DNA of 64,000 nt from Amycolatopsis sp. 2-15. Lineage in GTDB: Bacteria > Actinomycetota > Actinomycetes > Mycobacteriales > Pseudonocardiaceae. The notes beneath the pieces are model-generated. The model saw only the letters and a program-made list of their open reading frames with translations. It ran no database searches and was not told the origin of the DNA. The translations under genes and the position numbers were made by a program. How positions within the stretch are numbered: the first letter of the stretch is position 1; every line of letters begins with the position of its first letter. Below are positions 35,667-45,502 of this stretch, piece after piece. The stretch covers positions 8,526,001 through 8,590,000 of the forward strand of contig NZ_CP127294.1 in assembly GCF_030285625.1 (NCBI RefSeq), given 5' to 3'.

Positions 35667-36428
35667 GTGACCGATTCCCCCGCCCGGGTTGCCATCGTGA
35701 CGGGAGCCGGCCGCGGCATCGGTGCCGCCGTCGCCCGCCGCCTCGCCGCCGACGGGTTCGCCGTCGGCCTGCTGGACCTCGACGAGTCCGCGGTGAAGGC
35801 GGGTGCCGAGGCGATCGTGGCCGAGGGTGGCCGGGCCGTCGGCGTCTCGCTGGACGTCAGCGACGCCGACCAGGTCGAGGCCGCCGTCACCCGCGTCGCC
35901 GAGGAGCTCGGCGCGCCGACCGTGCTGGTCAACAACGCCGGCATCACGCGCGACAACCTGCTGTTCAAGATGACCGAGAACGACTGGGACTCCGTGCTCG
36001 GCGTGCACCTCAAGGGCTCGTTCCTCATGACGCGTGCGGTGCAGAAGTACCAGACTGAAGCGAAGTGGGGCCGGATCGTGAACCTGTCCAGCACTTCCGC
36101 ACTGGGCAACCGCGGCCAGGTCAACTACTCCGCCGCCAAGGCCGGCATGCAGGGCTTCACGAAGACCCTCGCCATCGAGCTGGGCAAGTTCGGCGTCACC
36201 GCCAACGCGATCGCGCCCGGCTTCATCGCCACGGACATGACCGCGGCCACGGCCGAGCGCCTCGGCATGGACTTCGAGGACTTCAAGAAGGCGGCCGCGT
36301 CGCAGATCCCCGTGCAGCGCGTGGGCACGCCCGCCGACATCGCCCACCTGACCTCGTTCCTCGTGAGCGAGGGCGCGGGCTTCGTCTCGGGTCAGGTCAT
36401 CTACGTCGCCGGCGGACCGAAGGACTGA
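35667..36428 (+). CDS. FabG-like short-chain dehydrogenase
   Basis: The 253-residue SDR has the cofactor motif VTGAGRGIGAAVA, the NNAGITRD loop, and the catalytic Ser/Tyr/Lys set in NLSSTSALGNRGQVNYSAAKAG. It likely oxidises a 3-hydroxyacyl-CoA (or reduces the ketone). GTG at 35667 is chosen because GAGGAGG lies at 35654-35660; upstream ATGs have no ribosome site. Its stop overlaps the ATG of a MaoC-type hydratase, which would make its substrate. A perfect palindrome of the operator B type is upstream. Confidence 0.93.
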   Translation: MTDSPARVAIVTGAGRGIGAAVARRLAADGFAVGLLDLDESAVKAGAEAIVAEGGRAVGVSLDVSDADQVEAAVTRVAEELGAPTVLVNNAGITRDNLLFKMTENDWDSVLGVHLKGSFLMTRAVQKYQTEAKWGRIVNLSSTSALGNRGQVNYSAAKAGMQGFTKTLAIELGKFGVTANAIAPGFIATDMTAATAERLGMDFEDFKKAAASQIPVQRVGTPADIAHLTSFLVSEGAGFVSGQVIYVAGGPKD

Positions 36429-36886
36429 TGGCCATGCGCGTGTTCACGAACGTCGACGAGTTCGCCGCCGCGGCTGGCGAGCACCTCGGCGAGAGCGAGT
36501 GGCTCACCGTCACGCAGGAGCGGGTGCAGCAGTTCGCCGACGCCACCGACGACCACCAATGGATCCACCTCGACACCGAGAAGGCCGCGGCGGGGCCGTT
36601 CGGCACCACGATCGCCCACGGGTTCCTCACGCTTTCGCTGCTGCCGCACTTCGGCTCGCAGGTCTACCGCGTCGACGGCCTGAAGATGGGCATCAACTAC
36701 GGCCTCAACAAGGTGCGGTTCCCGCAGCCGGTGAAGGTCGGGGCGAAGGTGCGCGGCAGCGCGGACCTGCTCGAGGTGACAGACGTGGCCGGCGGCAAGC
36801 AGGCTGTGGTGCGGTGGACCGTCGAGATCGACGGCGAGGCCAAGCCGGCCTGCGTCGCCGAGTTCGTCGCCCGCATGATCGCCTGA
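36428..36886 (+). CDS. MaoC-like enoyl-CoA hydratase
   Basis: The 152-residue single hot-dog-fold protein has the R-hydratase motif: QQFADATDDHQWIHLDTEKAAAGPFGTTIAHGFLTLSLL, with the catalytic Asp and His in DATDDHQWIH. It hydrates trans-2-enoyl-CoA to the R-3-hydroxyacyl-CoA. It is coupled to the FabG-like gene (TGATG). The pair would carry out hydration and oxidation in a beta-oxidation-type route. Confidence 0.93.
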   Translation: MAMRVFTNVDEFAAAAGEHLGESEWLTVTQERVQQFADATDDHQWIHLDTEKAAAGPFGTTIAHGFLTLSLLPHFGSQVYRVDGLKMGINYGLNKVRFPQPVKVGAKVRGSADLLEVTDVAGGKQAVVRWTVEIDGEAKPACVAEFVARMIA

Positions 36887-36996
36887 CCTGCCCGCGACAT
36901 TGCCTGGCAGCGCCGCCCGCGGCACTGCCCGACAACCCGCCTGACCACGCGAGAGGCACCCGGCCCGGGGACACCCGGGCCGGTGGCTGTACGACA

Positions 36997-37012
36997 TACC
37001 GACTAGTCGGTA
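36997..37012. promoter_or_regulatory. Shared operator A, copy 1 (TACCGACTAGTCGGTA)
   Basis: This is a perfect 16-bp palindrome 31 bases before the kinase gene. Its ACCGAC-N2-GTCGGT core recurs at 48831-48844 upstream of the CoA ligase/lactonase/TetR operon. This size and symmetry are typical of TetR sites in actinobacterial acyl-CoA operons. Confidence 0.85.
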
Positions 37013-37042
37013 GCGTGGGCCGGTGACCCCTGAGGAGGCCCG

Positions 37043-38068
37043 ATGACCCCGTCCGACCCACCAGGACTCGACCTGGCCCGCCTGCGCGGCTACCTCGACG
37101 AGCAGCGGCCCGGTCTGGTCACCGGCGAGCTGACCGCCGAGGTGGTGCAGGGCGGCCGCTCGAACCTCACCTACATCGTGGGCGACGGCACCCACCGCTG
37201 GGTCGTGCGCCGTCCGCCGCTCGGGCACGTGCTGCCGACGGCACACGACATGGCGCGCGAGTTCAAGGTGATCTCCGGCCTGGCCGGCACGGCGGTCCCG
37301 GTGCCGGGCACCGTCGTGCTGTGCCAGGACACCGACGTGCTCGGCGCGCAGTTCTACGTGATGGAGTTCGTGGCCGGCACGCCGTACCGCAGCGACTCCG
37401 AGCTCGCGGTGCTGGGCACCGAGCGCACGCGCGAGATCGGGTTCCGGCTCGTGGACACGCTCGTCGACCTGCACGCCGTGGACCCGCAAGCGGTGGGGCT
37501 CGGCGACTTCGGCCGGCCCGACGGCTTCCTCGAACGCCAGCTGCGCCGCTGGAAGAAGCAGCTCGACGGCTCCCGCAGCCGCGACCTGCCCGGCGCCGAC
37601 GAGCTGCACGAAAGCCTGGCCGCGAAGCTGCCGGCCTCGGGCCCGGCCACGATCGTGCACGGCGACTACCGGCTCGACAACGTGCTCGTGGACGGCGACG
37701 ACCGCATCACCGCGGTGCTCGACTGGGAAATGTCCACCCTCGGCGACCCGCTCACCGACCTCGCGCTGCTGGTGGCCTACGCCGAGCGCGACAAGGTGTC
37801 GCTGCAGATGGTGTCCAACGCCAGCTCCGCACCCGGCTACCCGAGCACCGACGAGGTGATCGCCCGCTACGCCGAGCGCTCCGGCCGCGACGTGTCGGCG
37901 CTCAACTGGTACGTGAGCTTCGCGTTCTTCAAGCTCGCAGTGATCCTGGAAGGCATCTACTTCCGCTACAGCAAGGGCCAGACCGTCGGGTCCGGGTTCG
38001 AGGGCATCGGCGACGCCGTGGCCCCGCTCGTCTCGCACGGCTACGAGACGCTCAAAGAGGAGAAGTAG
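37043..38068 (+). CDS. APH-like kinase, LvaA/ACAD10-11 kinase type
   Basis: The 341-residue protein has the aminoglycoside-phosphotransferase fold: [11 protein letters not shown] nucleotide loop, catalytic [11 protein letters not shown], and [17 protein letters not shown] as the metal site. This subgroup occurs next to acyl-CoA dehydrogenases and is homologous to the kinase domain of human ACAD10/ACAD11 and to LvaA of Pseudomonas. Those enzymes phosphorylate the 4-hydroxyl of 4-hydroxyacyl-CoA. It heads a four-gene operon with three dehydrogenases, behind a perfect palindrome. Substrate assignment here is by family and context, not shown by sequence alone. Confidence 0.88.
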   Translation: MTPSDPPGLDLARLRGYLDEQRPGLVTGELTAEVVQGGRSNLTYIVGDGTHRWVVRRPPLGHVLPTAHDMAREFKVISGLAGTAVPVPGTVVLCQDTDVLGAQFYVMEFVAGTPYRSDSELAVLGTERTREIGFRLVDTLVDLHAVDPQAVGLGDFGRPDGFLERQLRRWKKQLDGSRSRDLPGADELHESLAAKLPASGPATIVHGDYRLDNVLVDGDDRITAVLDWEMSTLGDPLTDLALLVAYAERDKVSLQMVSNASSAPGYPSTDEVIARYAERSGRDVSALNWYVSFAFFKLAVILEGIYFRYSKGQTVGSGFEGIGDAVAPLVSHGYETLKEEK

Positions 38069-38070
38069 TC

Positions 38071-39294
38071 ATGGATTTCGCGTTCGACGCGCGCACCGAG
38101 GAGCTGCGCGGGCAGCTGCTCGACTTCATGGATTCGCACGTCTACCCCGCCGAACCGGTCTTCGAAGAGCAGCTCGCCGAGCGCGAGAACCCCTGGTCGT
38201 CGGTGCCGGTCGTGGAGGAGCTCAAGGCCGAGGCGCGCAAGCGCGGTCTGTGGAACTTCTTCCTGCCCGGCGAGGACGGCGCGGGCCTGACCAACCTGCA
38301 GTACGCGCCGCTGGCCGAGATCACCGGCCGCAGCCCCCGGCTCGCCCCGACCGCGGTGAACTGCGCCGCGCCGGACACCGGGAACATGGAAGTGCTGCAC
38401 ATGTTCGGCAGCGAGCAGCAGAAGAAGCAGTGGCTGCAGCCGCTGCTCGACGGCGAGATCCGCTCCGCGTTCGCGATGACCGAGCCCGACGTGGCCTCCT
38501 CCGACGCGCGCAACATCGCCACCAGCATCCGCCGTGACGGCGACGAGTACGTGGTCAACGGCCGCAAGTGGTTCATCTCCGGTGCGATGAACCCGAACTG
38601 CAAGATCATGATCGTGATGGGCAAGACCGATCCGGACGCGCCCGCGCACCAGCAGCAGAGCATGATCCTCGTGCCGCGCGACGCCGCCGGCGTGACCATC
38701 AAGCGCGGCATGCACGTGTTCGGCTACACCGACGGCGACCACGGCGGCCACGCCGAGGTGCTGTTCGAGGACGTGCGCGTGCCGGCGGAGAACCTCATCG
38801 CCAACGAGGGCGCCGGCTTCGCGATCGCCCAGGCTCGCCTCGGCCCCGGCCGCATCCACCACTGCATGCGCGCGATCGGCATGGCCGAGCGGGCGCTGGA
38901 ACTCATGTGCCGCCGCACGCTTTCGCGCGAGACCTTCGGCAAGCCGATCGCCGAGTCGGGTGTGGTGCAGGACTGGATCGCCGAGTCGCGCGTGAAGATC
39001 GAGCAGCAGCGGCTGCTGGTGCTCAAGACCGCGTGGCTGATGGACACCGTGGGCAACCAGGGTGCGCACACCGAGATCCAGGCCATCAAGATCTCCACCC
39101 CGATCACGGTGGAGTGGATCCTCGACAAGGCCGTGCAGGCCCACGGCGCCGGTGGCGTGAGCCAGGACTTCCCGCTGGCCGAGCTGTGGGCGGGCGTGCG
39201 CACGCTGCGCCTGGCCGACGGCCCGGACGAGGTGCACAAGCGCTCGCTGGCGCGGCGCGAGCTCAAGAAGTACCGGACGGAGGCCGGCCGATGA
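38071..39294 (+). CDS. ACAD10/11-type acyl-CoA dehydrogenase
   Basis: The 407-residue member of the acyl-CoA dehydrogenase superfamily shows [38 protein letters not shown], and the C-terminal [18 protein letters not shown]. The GPDEVH motif is typical of the ACAD11/LvaC group. With the kinase encoded 2 bp upstream it would reproduce the two halves of the fused vertebrate ACAD11, which eliminates phosphate from 4-phosphoacyl-CoA to give an enoyl-CoA. The ATG at 38071 directly follows the kinase stop. Confidence 0.9.
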   Translation: MDFAFDARTEELRGQLLDFMDSHVYPAEPVFEEQLAERENPWSSVPVVEELKAEARKRGLWNFFLPGEDGAGLTNLQYAPLAEITGRSPRLAPTAVNCAAPDTGNMEVLHMFGSEQQKKQWLQPLLDGEIRSAFAMTEPDVASSDARNIATSIRRDGDEYVVNGRKWFISGAMNPNCKIMIVMGKTDPDAPAHQQQSMILVPRDAAGVTIKRGMHVFGYTDGDHGGHAEVLFEDVRVPAENLIANEGAGFAIAQARLGPGRIHHCMRAIGMAERALELMCRRTLSRETFGKPIAESGVVQDWIAESRVKIEQQRLLVLKTAWLMDTVGNQGAHTEIQAIKISTPITVEWILDKAVQAHGAGGVSQDFPLAELWAGVRTLRLADGPDEVHKRSLARRELKKYRTEAGR

Positions 39295-40469
39295 CCCCCG
39301 ACGACCTCCAGGCCCAGGTGGCCGGGTTCCTGGCCGCGCACGACCCGAAGACCACCGACCGGCTCGAGTTCCTGCGCGCCCGCTACGACGCCGGTCTGGC
39401 GTGGGTGCACTTCCCCGAGGGCCTCGGCGGCCAGGGTGCGCCGCGCGCACTGCAGCCCGTCGTCGAGGCCGCGTTCGCCGCGGCCGGCGCGCCGGACAAC
39501 GACCCGCGCCGCATCGGCATCGGGCTCGGCATGGCCGCGCCGACGATCCTCGCGTTCGGCACCGACGAGCAGCGCACGCGCTACCTGCGTCCACTGTGGA
39601 CGGGCGAAGAAGTGTGGTGCCAGCTGTTCAGCGAACCCGGCGCCGGCTCCGACCTCGCCGCACTGGCCACCCGCGCGGTGCGCGACGGCGATGACTGGGT
39701 CGTGACCGGACAGAAGGTGTGGACTTCGAGCGCGCACACTGCCCGGTGGGGCATCCTCGTCACGCGCACCGACCCCGACGTGCCGAAGCACCAGGGCATG
39801 ACGTACTTCCTGTGCGACATGACCGCGCCCGGCGTCGAGGTGCGGCCGCTGCGCCAGATCACCGGCGAGGCCGAGTTCAACGAGGTGTTCCTCACCGGCG
39901 TGCGGATCCCGGACACTCAGCGACTCGGCGCGGTCGGCGAGGGCTGGAAGGTCGCGCAGACCACGCTGATGAACGAGCGCGTGGCCATCGGCGGCAACGC
40001 GTTGCCGCGGGAAGGCGGCCTGATCGGCATGGTCTCGAAGACCTGGCGCGAGCGGCCCGAGCTGCGCACGCCGGAGCTGCGCGACCGGCTCGTGCAGCAC
40101 TGGGTGGAGGCCGAGTCGTTGCGGCTGGCGGCTTCCCGGCTGCGCCAGCAGCTCACCGCGGGCGCGCCGGGGCCGGAGGGCTCCGCGATGAAGGTGGCGT
40201 TCTCCGAGCTCAACCAGAAGCTCACCGGGCTGGAGATCGAGCTGCTCGGCGAGGAGGGCCTGCGCTACGACGACTGGACGCCGCGGCGGCCGGAGAAGGT
40301 CGACTTCCTCGGACGCGAGGCGGGTTACCGCTACCTGCGCGCTAAGGGCAACTCGATCGAGGGCGGGACCTCGGAGATCCTGCGCAACATCATCTCCGAA
40401 CGCGTGCTGGGGCTGCCGTCCGAGCCGCGGGTGGACAAGGACGTCGCCTGGAAGGACCTGCCGCGATGA
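39291..40469 (+). CDS. Acyl-CoA dehydrogenase (FadE subunit-like)
   Basis: The 392-residue dehydrogenase has [18 protein letters not shown] and [25 protein letters not shown], with a C-terminal [23 protein letters not shown]. It pairs with the next gene by a four-base overlap, and the preceding gene overlaps it in the same way. Adjacent, dissimilar ACAD genes of this sort in actinobacteria encode alpha2beta2 heterotetramers, as for the steroid side-chain FadE pairs. Only one subunit then carries the full FAD/catalytic set; this protein looks like that subunit. Confidence 0.9.
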   Translation: MTPDDLQAQVAGFLAAHDPKTTDRLEFLRARYDAGLAWVHFPEGLGGQGAPRALQPVVEAAFAAAGAPDNDPRRIGIGLGMAAPTILAFGTDEQRTRYLRPLWTGEEVWCQLFSEPGAGSDLAALATRAVRDGDDWVVTGQKVWTSSAHTARWGILVTRTDPDVPKHQGMTYFLCDMTAPGVEVRPLRQITGEAEFNEVFLTGVRIPDTQRLGAVGEGWKVAQTTLMNERVAIGGNALPREGGLIGMVSKTWRERPELRTPELRDRLVQHWVEAESLRLAASRLRQQLTAGAPGPEGSAMKVAFSELNQKLTGLEIELLGEEGLRYDDWTPRRPEKVDFLGREAGYRYLRAKGNSIEGGTSEILRNIISERVLGLPSEPRVDKDVAWKDLPR

Positions 40470-41584
40470 GCGAGCTGCCCACCCCGGACCTGCTGTACTC
40501 CGAGGTCGAGGAGGACCTGCGCGCGTCGGTGCGGGATCTGCTCACCGACCAGGCCTCCCCCGCGGCGCTGCTGGCGCGGGTGGAGACCTCGGAGCCGTAT
40601 GACCTGAAGCTGTGGAAGACGCTCGCCGCCGATCTCGGCGCGGCCGGGCTGATGGTGCCCGAGGAGCTCGGCGGGCACGGCGCTTCGGCGCGGGAGACAG
40701 CCGTGGTGCTCGAAGAGCTGGGCCGCAGCGTGGCGCCGGTGCCGTTCCTCGGCAGCGCGGTGCTGGCGACGTCGGCGCTGCTGGCGGCGGGCGGTTCGGT
40801 GGCCGCCGAGCTGCTCCCCCGGCTCGCCGCGGGTGAGCTGACGGGCGCGCTGGCCGTGCCGCTGTCGACCGCGCCGGGTGCGGCTTTCCCGGCGACGGTG
40901 TCCGTGAACGGTGACGGGACGCTCAGCGGACGCGCCGGCACGGTCGTCGACGCCTCCGTGGCCGAGCTGCTCGTGGTGCCTGCGACCGGGCCCGACGGGC
41001 CGGGGCTGTACGCGGTGGAGGCTTCGGCGGCCCAGGTGACCGAGCTGGTGTCGTTCGACCTCACGCGGCGGGTGGCCGACGTCGAGCTGGCCAACGCCGC
41101 GGCGCGCCTCGTCGTGAGTGGCGCGGCCGCGGAGGCGGCGCTGGACAACGCGCTGACCACGGCGGCGGGGCTGCTCGCGTCGGAGCAGACGGGGCTCACG
41201 GAGTGGGCGCTGACGACCACCGTCACCTACCTCAAGGGCCGCTACCAGTTCGGGCGCCCGGTCGGCGGGTTCCAGTCGCTCAAGCACCGGCTGGCGAACC
41301 TGTACACGGACCTGGTGAACGCACGCGCGACGGCGCGGTACGCGGCCGACGCGCTCGCCGGCGGCTTCGACGTGCCGATCGCGGTGGCCGTGGCGCAGGC
41401 GCGCGTGGCGCCGATCGCGGTGCACGCCGTGGAGGAGGCGATCCAGCTGCACGGCGGGATCGGCATGACGTGGGAGCACCCCGCGCACCTGTTCCTCAAG
41501 CGCGCCAAGAGCGACGAGCTCGCGTTCGGCACGCCGGGCCGGCACCGCGCCCGGCTGGCTGATCTCGTGGACCTGCCGGCCTGA
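40466..41584 (+). CDS. Acyl-CoA dehydrogenase, partner subunit
   Basis: This 372-residue dehydrogenase is shorter and more diverged in its middle domain (the usual TEP...GSD block is replaced by LTGALAVPLSTAPG). The C-terminal part YLKGRYQFGRPVGGFQSLKHRLANL and EEAIQLHGGIGMTWEHPAHLFLKRAKS is well kept. The pattern is that of the second subunit of heteromeric FadE enzymes. It is the last gene of the kinase-ACAD operon and is followed by a strong terminator hairpin. Confidence 0.9.
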   Translation: MSELPTPDLLYSEVEEDLRASVRDLLTDQASPAALLARVETSEPYDLKLWKTLAADLGAAGLMVPEELGGHGASARETAVVLEELGRSVAPVPFLGSAVLATSALLAAGGSVAAELLPRLAAGELTGALAVPLSTAPGAAFPATVSVNGDGTLSGRAGTVVDASVAELLVVPATGPDGPGLYAVEASAAQVTELVSFDLTRRVADVELANAAARLVVSGAAAEAALDNALTTAAGLLASEQTGLTEWALTTTVTYLKGRYQFGRPVGGFQSLKHRLANLYTDLVNARATARYAADALAGGFDVPIAVAVAQARVAPIAVHAVEEAIQLHGGIGMTWEHPAHLFLKRAKSDELAFGTPGRHRARLADLVDLPA

Positions 41585-41594
41585 GGTCGTGTTT

Positions 41595-41633
41595 CCGGGG
41601 CCCCGCCCGCCGTTTCGGCTGGCGGGGCCCCGG
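41595..41633 (+). terminator. Strong GC hairpin
   Basis: CCGGGGCCCCGCC (41595-41607) pairs perfectly with GGCGGGGCCCCGG (41621-41633) around a 13-base loop, 10 bases after the last stop of the ACAD operon. Confidence 0.85.
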
Positions 41634-41740
41634 CACGTGGTGGACACTGTGGACGGTGGTGCCCGGCGCGTACGAACAGGCGGCAAGAGTGCACTTTTTC
41701 TTGTGGTGGCCGGAAGCTTCGGCTTCCTAGCCTGGTGATC

Positions 41741-42595
41741 ATGGTCCCGGGCACCGAGCAGCTGACGATCACCGTCGGCACCCACCGGCACAGCGCGCTC
41801 GCCGCCGGCCCCGCGTCGGGGGAGCTCGTCCTGTTGCTGCACGGCTGGGCCGAGTTCGCCGATTCGTGGACCACGGAACTCGCGGCGCTGGGCGCGGCCG
41901 GCTACCGCGCCGTCGCGGTCGACCAGCGCGGCTACGCCTCGGGCGCGCGGCCGCTGGACGTCGACCAGTACTCGGTGCGTCACCTCATCACCGACGTGAT
42001 CGCCTTCGCCGCGGCGCTGGGGTCCGACCGCTTCCACCTCGTCGCGCACGACTGGGGCGGCATGGTCGGCTGGGCGTTCGCCAGCGCGCACCCCGACCAG
42101 CTGCGCTCGCTGACGATCCTCACCACCCCGCACCCCGCCGCCCTGCACCGCGCCGCCACCGACGACACGCGCCAGTTCCGCGACCTGGGCTACGTCCGCT
42201 TCTTCCGCCACCTCGACGGCCGCGCCGAGGCCTCCCTCCTCGCCGACGACGCCGCCGAACTGCGCGCCGCCTACGGCGACCGCGTGCCCGCCGAGCTGAT
42301 CGAACGCAACATCACGCGCCTGACCGAGCCGGGTGCTTTGACGGCCACGCTCAACTGGTACCGCGGTCCGGCCGCCAGCGAGTTCGACATCCCCGCCGGG
42401 CGCATCTCCGTGCCGACGCTGTACCTGTGGGGCAGTGAGGACCCGTACCTGGGCCGGACGGCGGCCGAGCTGACCCGCTCGTACGTCGACGGGGAGTACG
42501 AGTTCGAGGTCGTGGAAGGCGCCAGCCACTGGCTGCCGGAAGAGGCCGGGGAATTCATCATGCCCCGGATCCTGGACCACCTGAAGCGGCACTAG
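41741..42595 (+). CDS. Alpha/beta hydrolase, epoxide-hydrolase-like
   Basis: The 284-residue protein has the alpha/beta-hydrolase order: oxyanion segment LLLHGWAEFADSW, nucleophile elbow HDWGGMVGWAFA with aspartate (not serine) as nucleophile, acid in LWGSEDPYLG, and histidine in EGASHWLPEEA. The Asp nucleophile with HDWGG is the epoxide hydrolase/haloalkane dehalogenase pattern. The cap-domain tyrosines needed for epoxide opening cannot be assigned with confidence, so the substrate is open. ATG at 41741 is preferred to the GTG two codons earlier. It is monocistronic behind the terminator. Confidence 0.88.
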   Translation: MVPGTEQLTITVGTHRHSALAAGPASGELVLLLHGWAEFADSWTTELAALGAAGYRAVAVDQRGYASGARPLDVDQYSVRHLITDVIAFAAALGSDRFHLVAHDWGGMVGWAFASAHPDQLRSLTILTTPHPAALHRAATDDTRQFRDLGYVRFFRHLDGRAEASLLADDAAELRAAYGDRVPAELIERNITRLTEPGALTATLNWYRGPAASEFDIPAGRISVPTLYLWGSEDPYLGRTAAELTRSYVDGEYEFEVVEGASHWLPEEAGEFIMPRILDHLKRH

Positions 42596-42652
42596 TTCGC
42601 CTCACAACCCGATCCCTGCGCCAGCCACAGCGCAAGATCACAGAAAACACAG

Positions 42653-42672
42653 TCCGGTCTGTCTGGACCGGA
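42653..42672. terminator. Short inverted repeat after hydrolase / before amidase
   Basis: TCCGGTC (42653-42659) and GACCGGA (42666-42672) form a 7-bp stem with a 6-base loop. It may terminate the hydrolase transcript or serve as an operator for the amidase gene. Confidence 0.45.
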
Positions 42673-42764
42673 AATGTGCTCGTTATCTACGAAAACTCCC
42701 CGGCAACCACGGGGTCTTAGCGTCTCGCGTGCCCTTCCCCATCGGCTCAGAAGCGAGGCAGTAC

Positions 42765-44630
42765 GTGGCACAACCAGGAAGACTCACTCGGAGATCCGTG
42801 CTCGGCGGCGCCGGTGCGGCGGTCGCCGGTGGCACCCTTTCCCTCACACTGGGTGCGGCGCCGGCGAGTGCGGCGCCGTCCGGCGGCCCGGCGCTGCCGG
42901 CGGTGAACCAGATCCCCCACCGCGGCCGGCTCGTGGACTACGAGATCACCGAGCTCGCCGCGCTCCTGCGCGCGGGCCGCACGTCCAGCGTGGAGATCAC
43001 CCAGGCCTACCTCGGCCGGATCTCGAAGCTCAACGGTCCCTTCGAGGTCTACGGCGACAATGGCGCGTACAACGCGTTCGTGCGCGTCGACACCGCCGGC
43101 GCACTCACTGCCGCGCGAGCCGCCGACCAGCGGATCTCCAACTGGCGCCGGCACGGCGGCGACCTGTCGCCGTTGTGCGGCATCCCCATGGGCATCAAGG
43201 ACTCCGTGGGCATCAAAGGCCTGAACGCGCAGGACGGCAGCCCGGCGTTCACGGGCAACAAGGCGCTGCAGGACGCCACAGTCGTCGCCCGGCTGCGCGC
43301 GGCCGGCGTGGTGCTGCTGGGCAACACCATCTGCTCGGCTTTCTCCGGATCGATCACCGGCACGTTCGCGGGCAACGCCTGGAGCCCGTCGCACGTGCCG
43401 GGTGGATCGAGCCAGGGCTCGGGGGTCGCGCCCGTCGCGCGGCTGGCCGCGGCGTGCATCGGCGAGGAGACGGGCGGCAGCATCATCATGCCGTCGGCCG
43501 CGAACGGCGCCAGCGGGATCAAGCCGTCGCTGGGCACGGTGTCGATCGCGGGGCTCATGCCGCTCTCGCCGGGTTACGACGTGCTCGGCCCGATCTCCCG
43601 CAGCGCACGGGACTCGGCGCTGGTCCTGAGCACGATCCTCGGTCCGGACGCGGTGAACGACCCGCAGACGCTCTCGGCGCCCCTGCCGTTCCCGGTGATC
43701 CCGTCGTCGCCCCGGCCCGGGCGGACACCGTTGCGGGGCCTGACGATCGGCGTCCCCCAGACGGACTGGATGAACGTGGACGGCACCATCAAGACCGGGG
43801 TCAGCCCGCAGGACACCTACGGCGCCGAGCACCTGAAGGCGTTCAACCGGCTGGTGGGCCAGCTGAAGAGCCTGGGCGCGCAGGTGAAGGAGTTCCCAGG
43901 TCTGGACATGACCGACCCCGCGCAGAACCCGTACTTCGCGTCGGCGGACGTGCTGGCGACGATGGACGGCTCGCCCGTGTCGCCGTCGGCCGCGGTGGTG
44001 AACGCCAACCGCTACGAGGTCCGGTTCGTCGCGGCGGTGGCGGACTTCTGCGCGAGCGGCATTCCGACGGCCGACGCCGTCGCGACCCTCACCGGCCAGT
44101 ACGGCCGGCGTGCGCCCGGCGAGACGGCGGCGAGCTTCGCCAGCGCCGACCGCTTCAACGGCGGCATCCCCGCCTCCGTCCGCTACGAAGGCGAACAGCG
44201 GCGGCGCCGGCTCATCGCCAACTACACCCGGGCGCTGGAGGACGCCGGCGTCGACTTCATGCTCGTGCTGGCCCTGGGCGACGTGGTCGGCCAACGGGCC
44301 GGCGGTGGCCCCGGCTTCCCGGTGTACCGGGCGTACTACCAGGTACCGAACGCGCTGGGCTGGCCCATGGTGAGCTTCCCCGTCGGTTACACCGCCGGCC
44401 TGCCGATCTCGGCCCAGTTCTGGGGACCGCGCTTCGCGGAGCCCGCCCTCGTCCAGTCCATGGTCGACTACCAGGCCCACTTCCCCGAGTACCACACCGC
44501 GGCCCCACCGGACCCGGTCTTCGGGACCGCCACCCCGAAGACGGCGCCGCGCGCCCTCGCCCCGGCCTCCGAGGACCCGACCAACGACCCGATCCTGGGC
44601 GAGGAAGCGATCCGGAGGGCTCTCTCGTGA
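42765..44630 (+). CDS. Tat-exported amidase
   Basis: The protein of about 621 residues belongs to the amidase-signature family (Ser-cisSer-Lys triad). The lysine is in CGIPMGIKDSVG, the glycine/serine loop in PGGSSQGSGVAPVA, and the nucleophile serine in GEETGGSIIMPSAANG. The glycine-rich loop GGSSQGSG differs from the canonical GGSSGGSA. A twin-arginine signal (RLTRRSVLGGAGAAVAGG, cleavage near ASAAP) sends it outside. GTG at 42765 is chosen because GAGG lies 6 bases upstream and the signal starts there. The stop overlaps a small ORF. Confidence 0.88.
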   Translation: MAQPGRLTRRSVLGGAGAAVAGGTLSLTLGAAPASAAPSGGPALPAVNQIPHRGRLVDYEITELAALLRAGRTSSVEITQAYLGRISKLNGPFEVYGDNGAYNAFVRVDTAGALTAARAADQRISNWRRHGGDLSPLCGIPMGIKDSVGIKGLNAQDGSPAFTGNKALQDATVVARLRAAGVVLLGNTICSAFSGSITGTFAGNAWSPSHVPGGSSQGSGVAPVARLAAACIGEETGGSIIMPSAANGASGIKPSLGTVSIAGLMPLSPGYDVLGPISRSARDSALVLSTILGPDAVNDPQTLSAPLPFPVIPSSPRPGRTPLRGLTIGVPQTDWMNVDGTIKTGVSPQDTYGAEHLKAFNRLVGQLKSLGAQVKEFPGLDMTDPAQNPYFASADVLATMDGSPVSPSAAVVNANRYEVRFVAAVADFCASGIPTADAVATLTGQYGRRAPGETAASFASADRFNGGIPASVRYEGEQRRRRLIANYTRALEDAGVDFMLVLALGDVVGQRAGGGPGFPVYRAYYQVPNALGWPMVSFPVGYTAGLPISAQFWGPRFAEPALVQSMVDYQAHFPEYHTAAPPDPVFGTATPKTAPRALAPASEDPTNDPILGEEAIRRALS

Positions 44631-44827
44631 GCGTCGCCGAACCCACCCGGTTCCTGACCGTGGACTTCTCGACCCCGGTGGACATCGGGTTCCTCCCCCA
44701 GCACGCCGAGATCCCCGCCGTGTCCCCGCTGACGATCGGCTGGGCTCCCCGGCTCGGCACGACCTACCTGCCCTTTGACCCGGCGGACGAAACAGCGCCG
44801 ACCGATCGGACGCCACCTCGCCCGTGA
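44627..44827 (+). CDS. 66-residue hypothetical ORF coupled to amidase
   Basis: The ORF starts at a GTG that overlaps the amidase stop (GTGA at 44627-44630) and encodes 66 residues with no signal peptide or cysteine. The composition (many Pro, Thr, with FLTVDFSTPVDIGFLPQHAEI) is not that of a random frame. No family is recognised. Coupling suggests a partner or accessory peptide of the amidase, but the amidase is exported and this peptide is not. A 16-bp-stem hairpin follows its stop. Confidence 0.5.
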   Translation: MSVAEPTRFLTVDFSTPVDIGFLPQHAEIPAVSPLTIGWAPRLGTTYLPFDPADETAPTDRTPPRP

Positions 44828-44828
44828 T

Positions 44829-44867
44829 CCCCGGCGGGCACCGACACCGAAAATGTCGGTGCCCGCC
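44829..44867 (+). terminator. Perfect 16-bp hairpin
   Basis: CCGGCGGGCACCGACA (44829-44844) pairs perfectly with 44852-44867 around a 7-base loop, immediately after the 66-residue ORF. It ends 16 bases before the GrpB start, so it separates the two transcription units. Confidence 0.85.
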
Positions 44868-44883
44868 GGTAGCTTCGGCGACC

Positions 44884-45444
44884 ATGACCGAACCCCCGGC
44901 CTGGGCTCACGAGAAACCGCACGTTGCCGCTGCCGACCCTGCGTGGGCGGTGCGCGGTGCTGAATTGTGCGCGCGGTTGGCCGTAGTGCTGGAGCAGTGG
45001 CTGGTCGACAGGGTGGAGCACGTCGGATCCACGGCGGTGCCCGGTTTGGCGGCGAAACCGGTCGTGGATGTGATGGCTTCGGTAACCGACGTCGACGTGG
45101 TGGTGGCCTCCGCCGGTTCGGCTCTCGCGGCGGACGGCTGGGCCTATGTGCCGCCGTCGCTCGATGTCGCCTCGCCGTGGCGGCGCTTCTTCGTGCTCCC
45201 CGACGCGAATGGCGAGCACCGGGTGGCCCACCTCCACGTGCTCCCAGCCGGCCACCCGCGCTGGCAAGCTCAGCTCACCTTCCGCGACGCCCTGCGCGCG
45301 GACCCGGCTGTGAGCGCGGAGTACGCCGCACTGAAACGCCGCCTCACCACGGAAACCACGGACCGCGAGGCCTACACGGCAGGCAAAACGGACTTCGTCA
45401 CCCAAGTCCTGGCGCGCCACGGGGTGGTGCTGCCGGTGGAATGA
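44884..45444 (+). CDS. GrpB family protein (UPF0157)
   Basis: The 186-residue protein has the GrpB/nucleotidyltransferase-like signature: VEHVGSTAVPGLAAKPVVDVMASV, RRFFVLP, then AHLHVLPAGHPRWQAQLTFRDALRADP. The fold is related to nucleotidyltransferases and is fused to CoaE in some actinobacteria, but its reaction is unknown. It is a stand-alone gene here, with ATG at 44884 right after a strong hairpin, and convergent with a TetR gene. Confidence 0.92.
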   Translation: MTEPPAWAHEKPHVAAADPAWAVRGAELCARLAVVLEQWLVDRVEHVGSTAVPGLAAKPVVDVMASVTDVDVVVASAGSALAADGWAYVPPSLDVASPWRRFFVLPDANGEHRVAHLHVLPAGHPRWQAQLTFRDALRADPAVSAEYAALKRRLTTETTDREAYTAGKTDFVTQVLARHGVVLPVE

Positions 45445-45478
45445 GGTGCCCCAACCCGGCCACAGCGCGATCTCGCAC

Positions 45479-45497
45479 GCCTCGGCGGAGCCGAGGC
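45479..45497. terminator. Bidirectional hairpin
   Basis: GCCTCGGC (45479-45486) and GCCGAGGC (45490-45497) form a perfect 8-bp stem with a 3-base loop between the convergent GrpB and TetR genes. Confidence 0.7.
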
Positions 45498-45502
45498 AGA
45501 AA

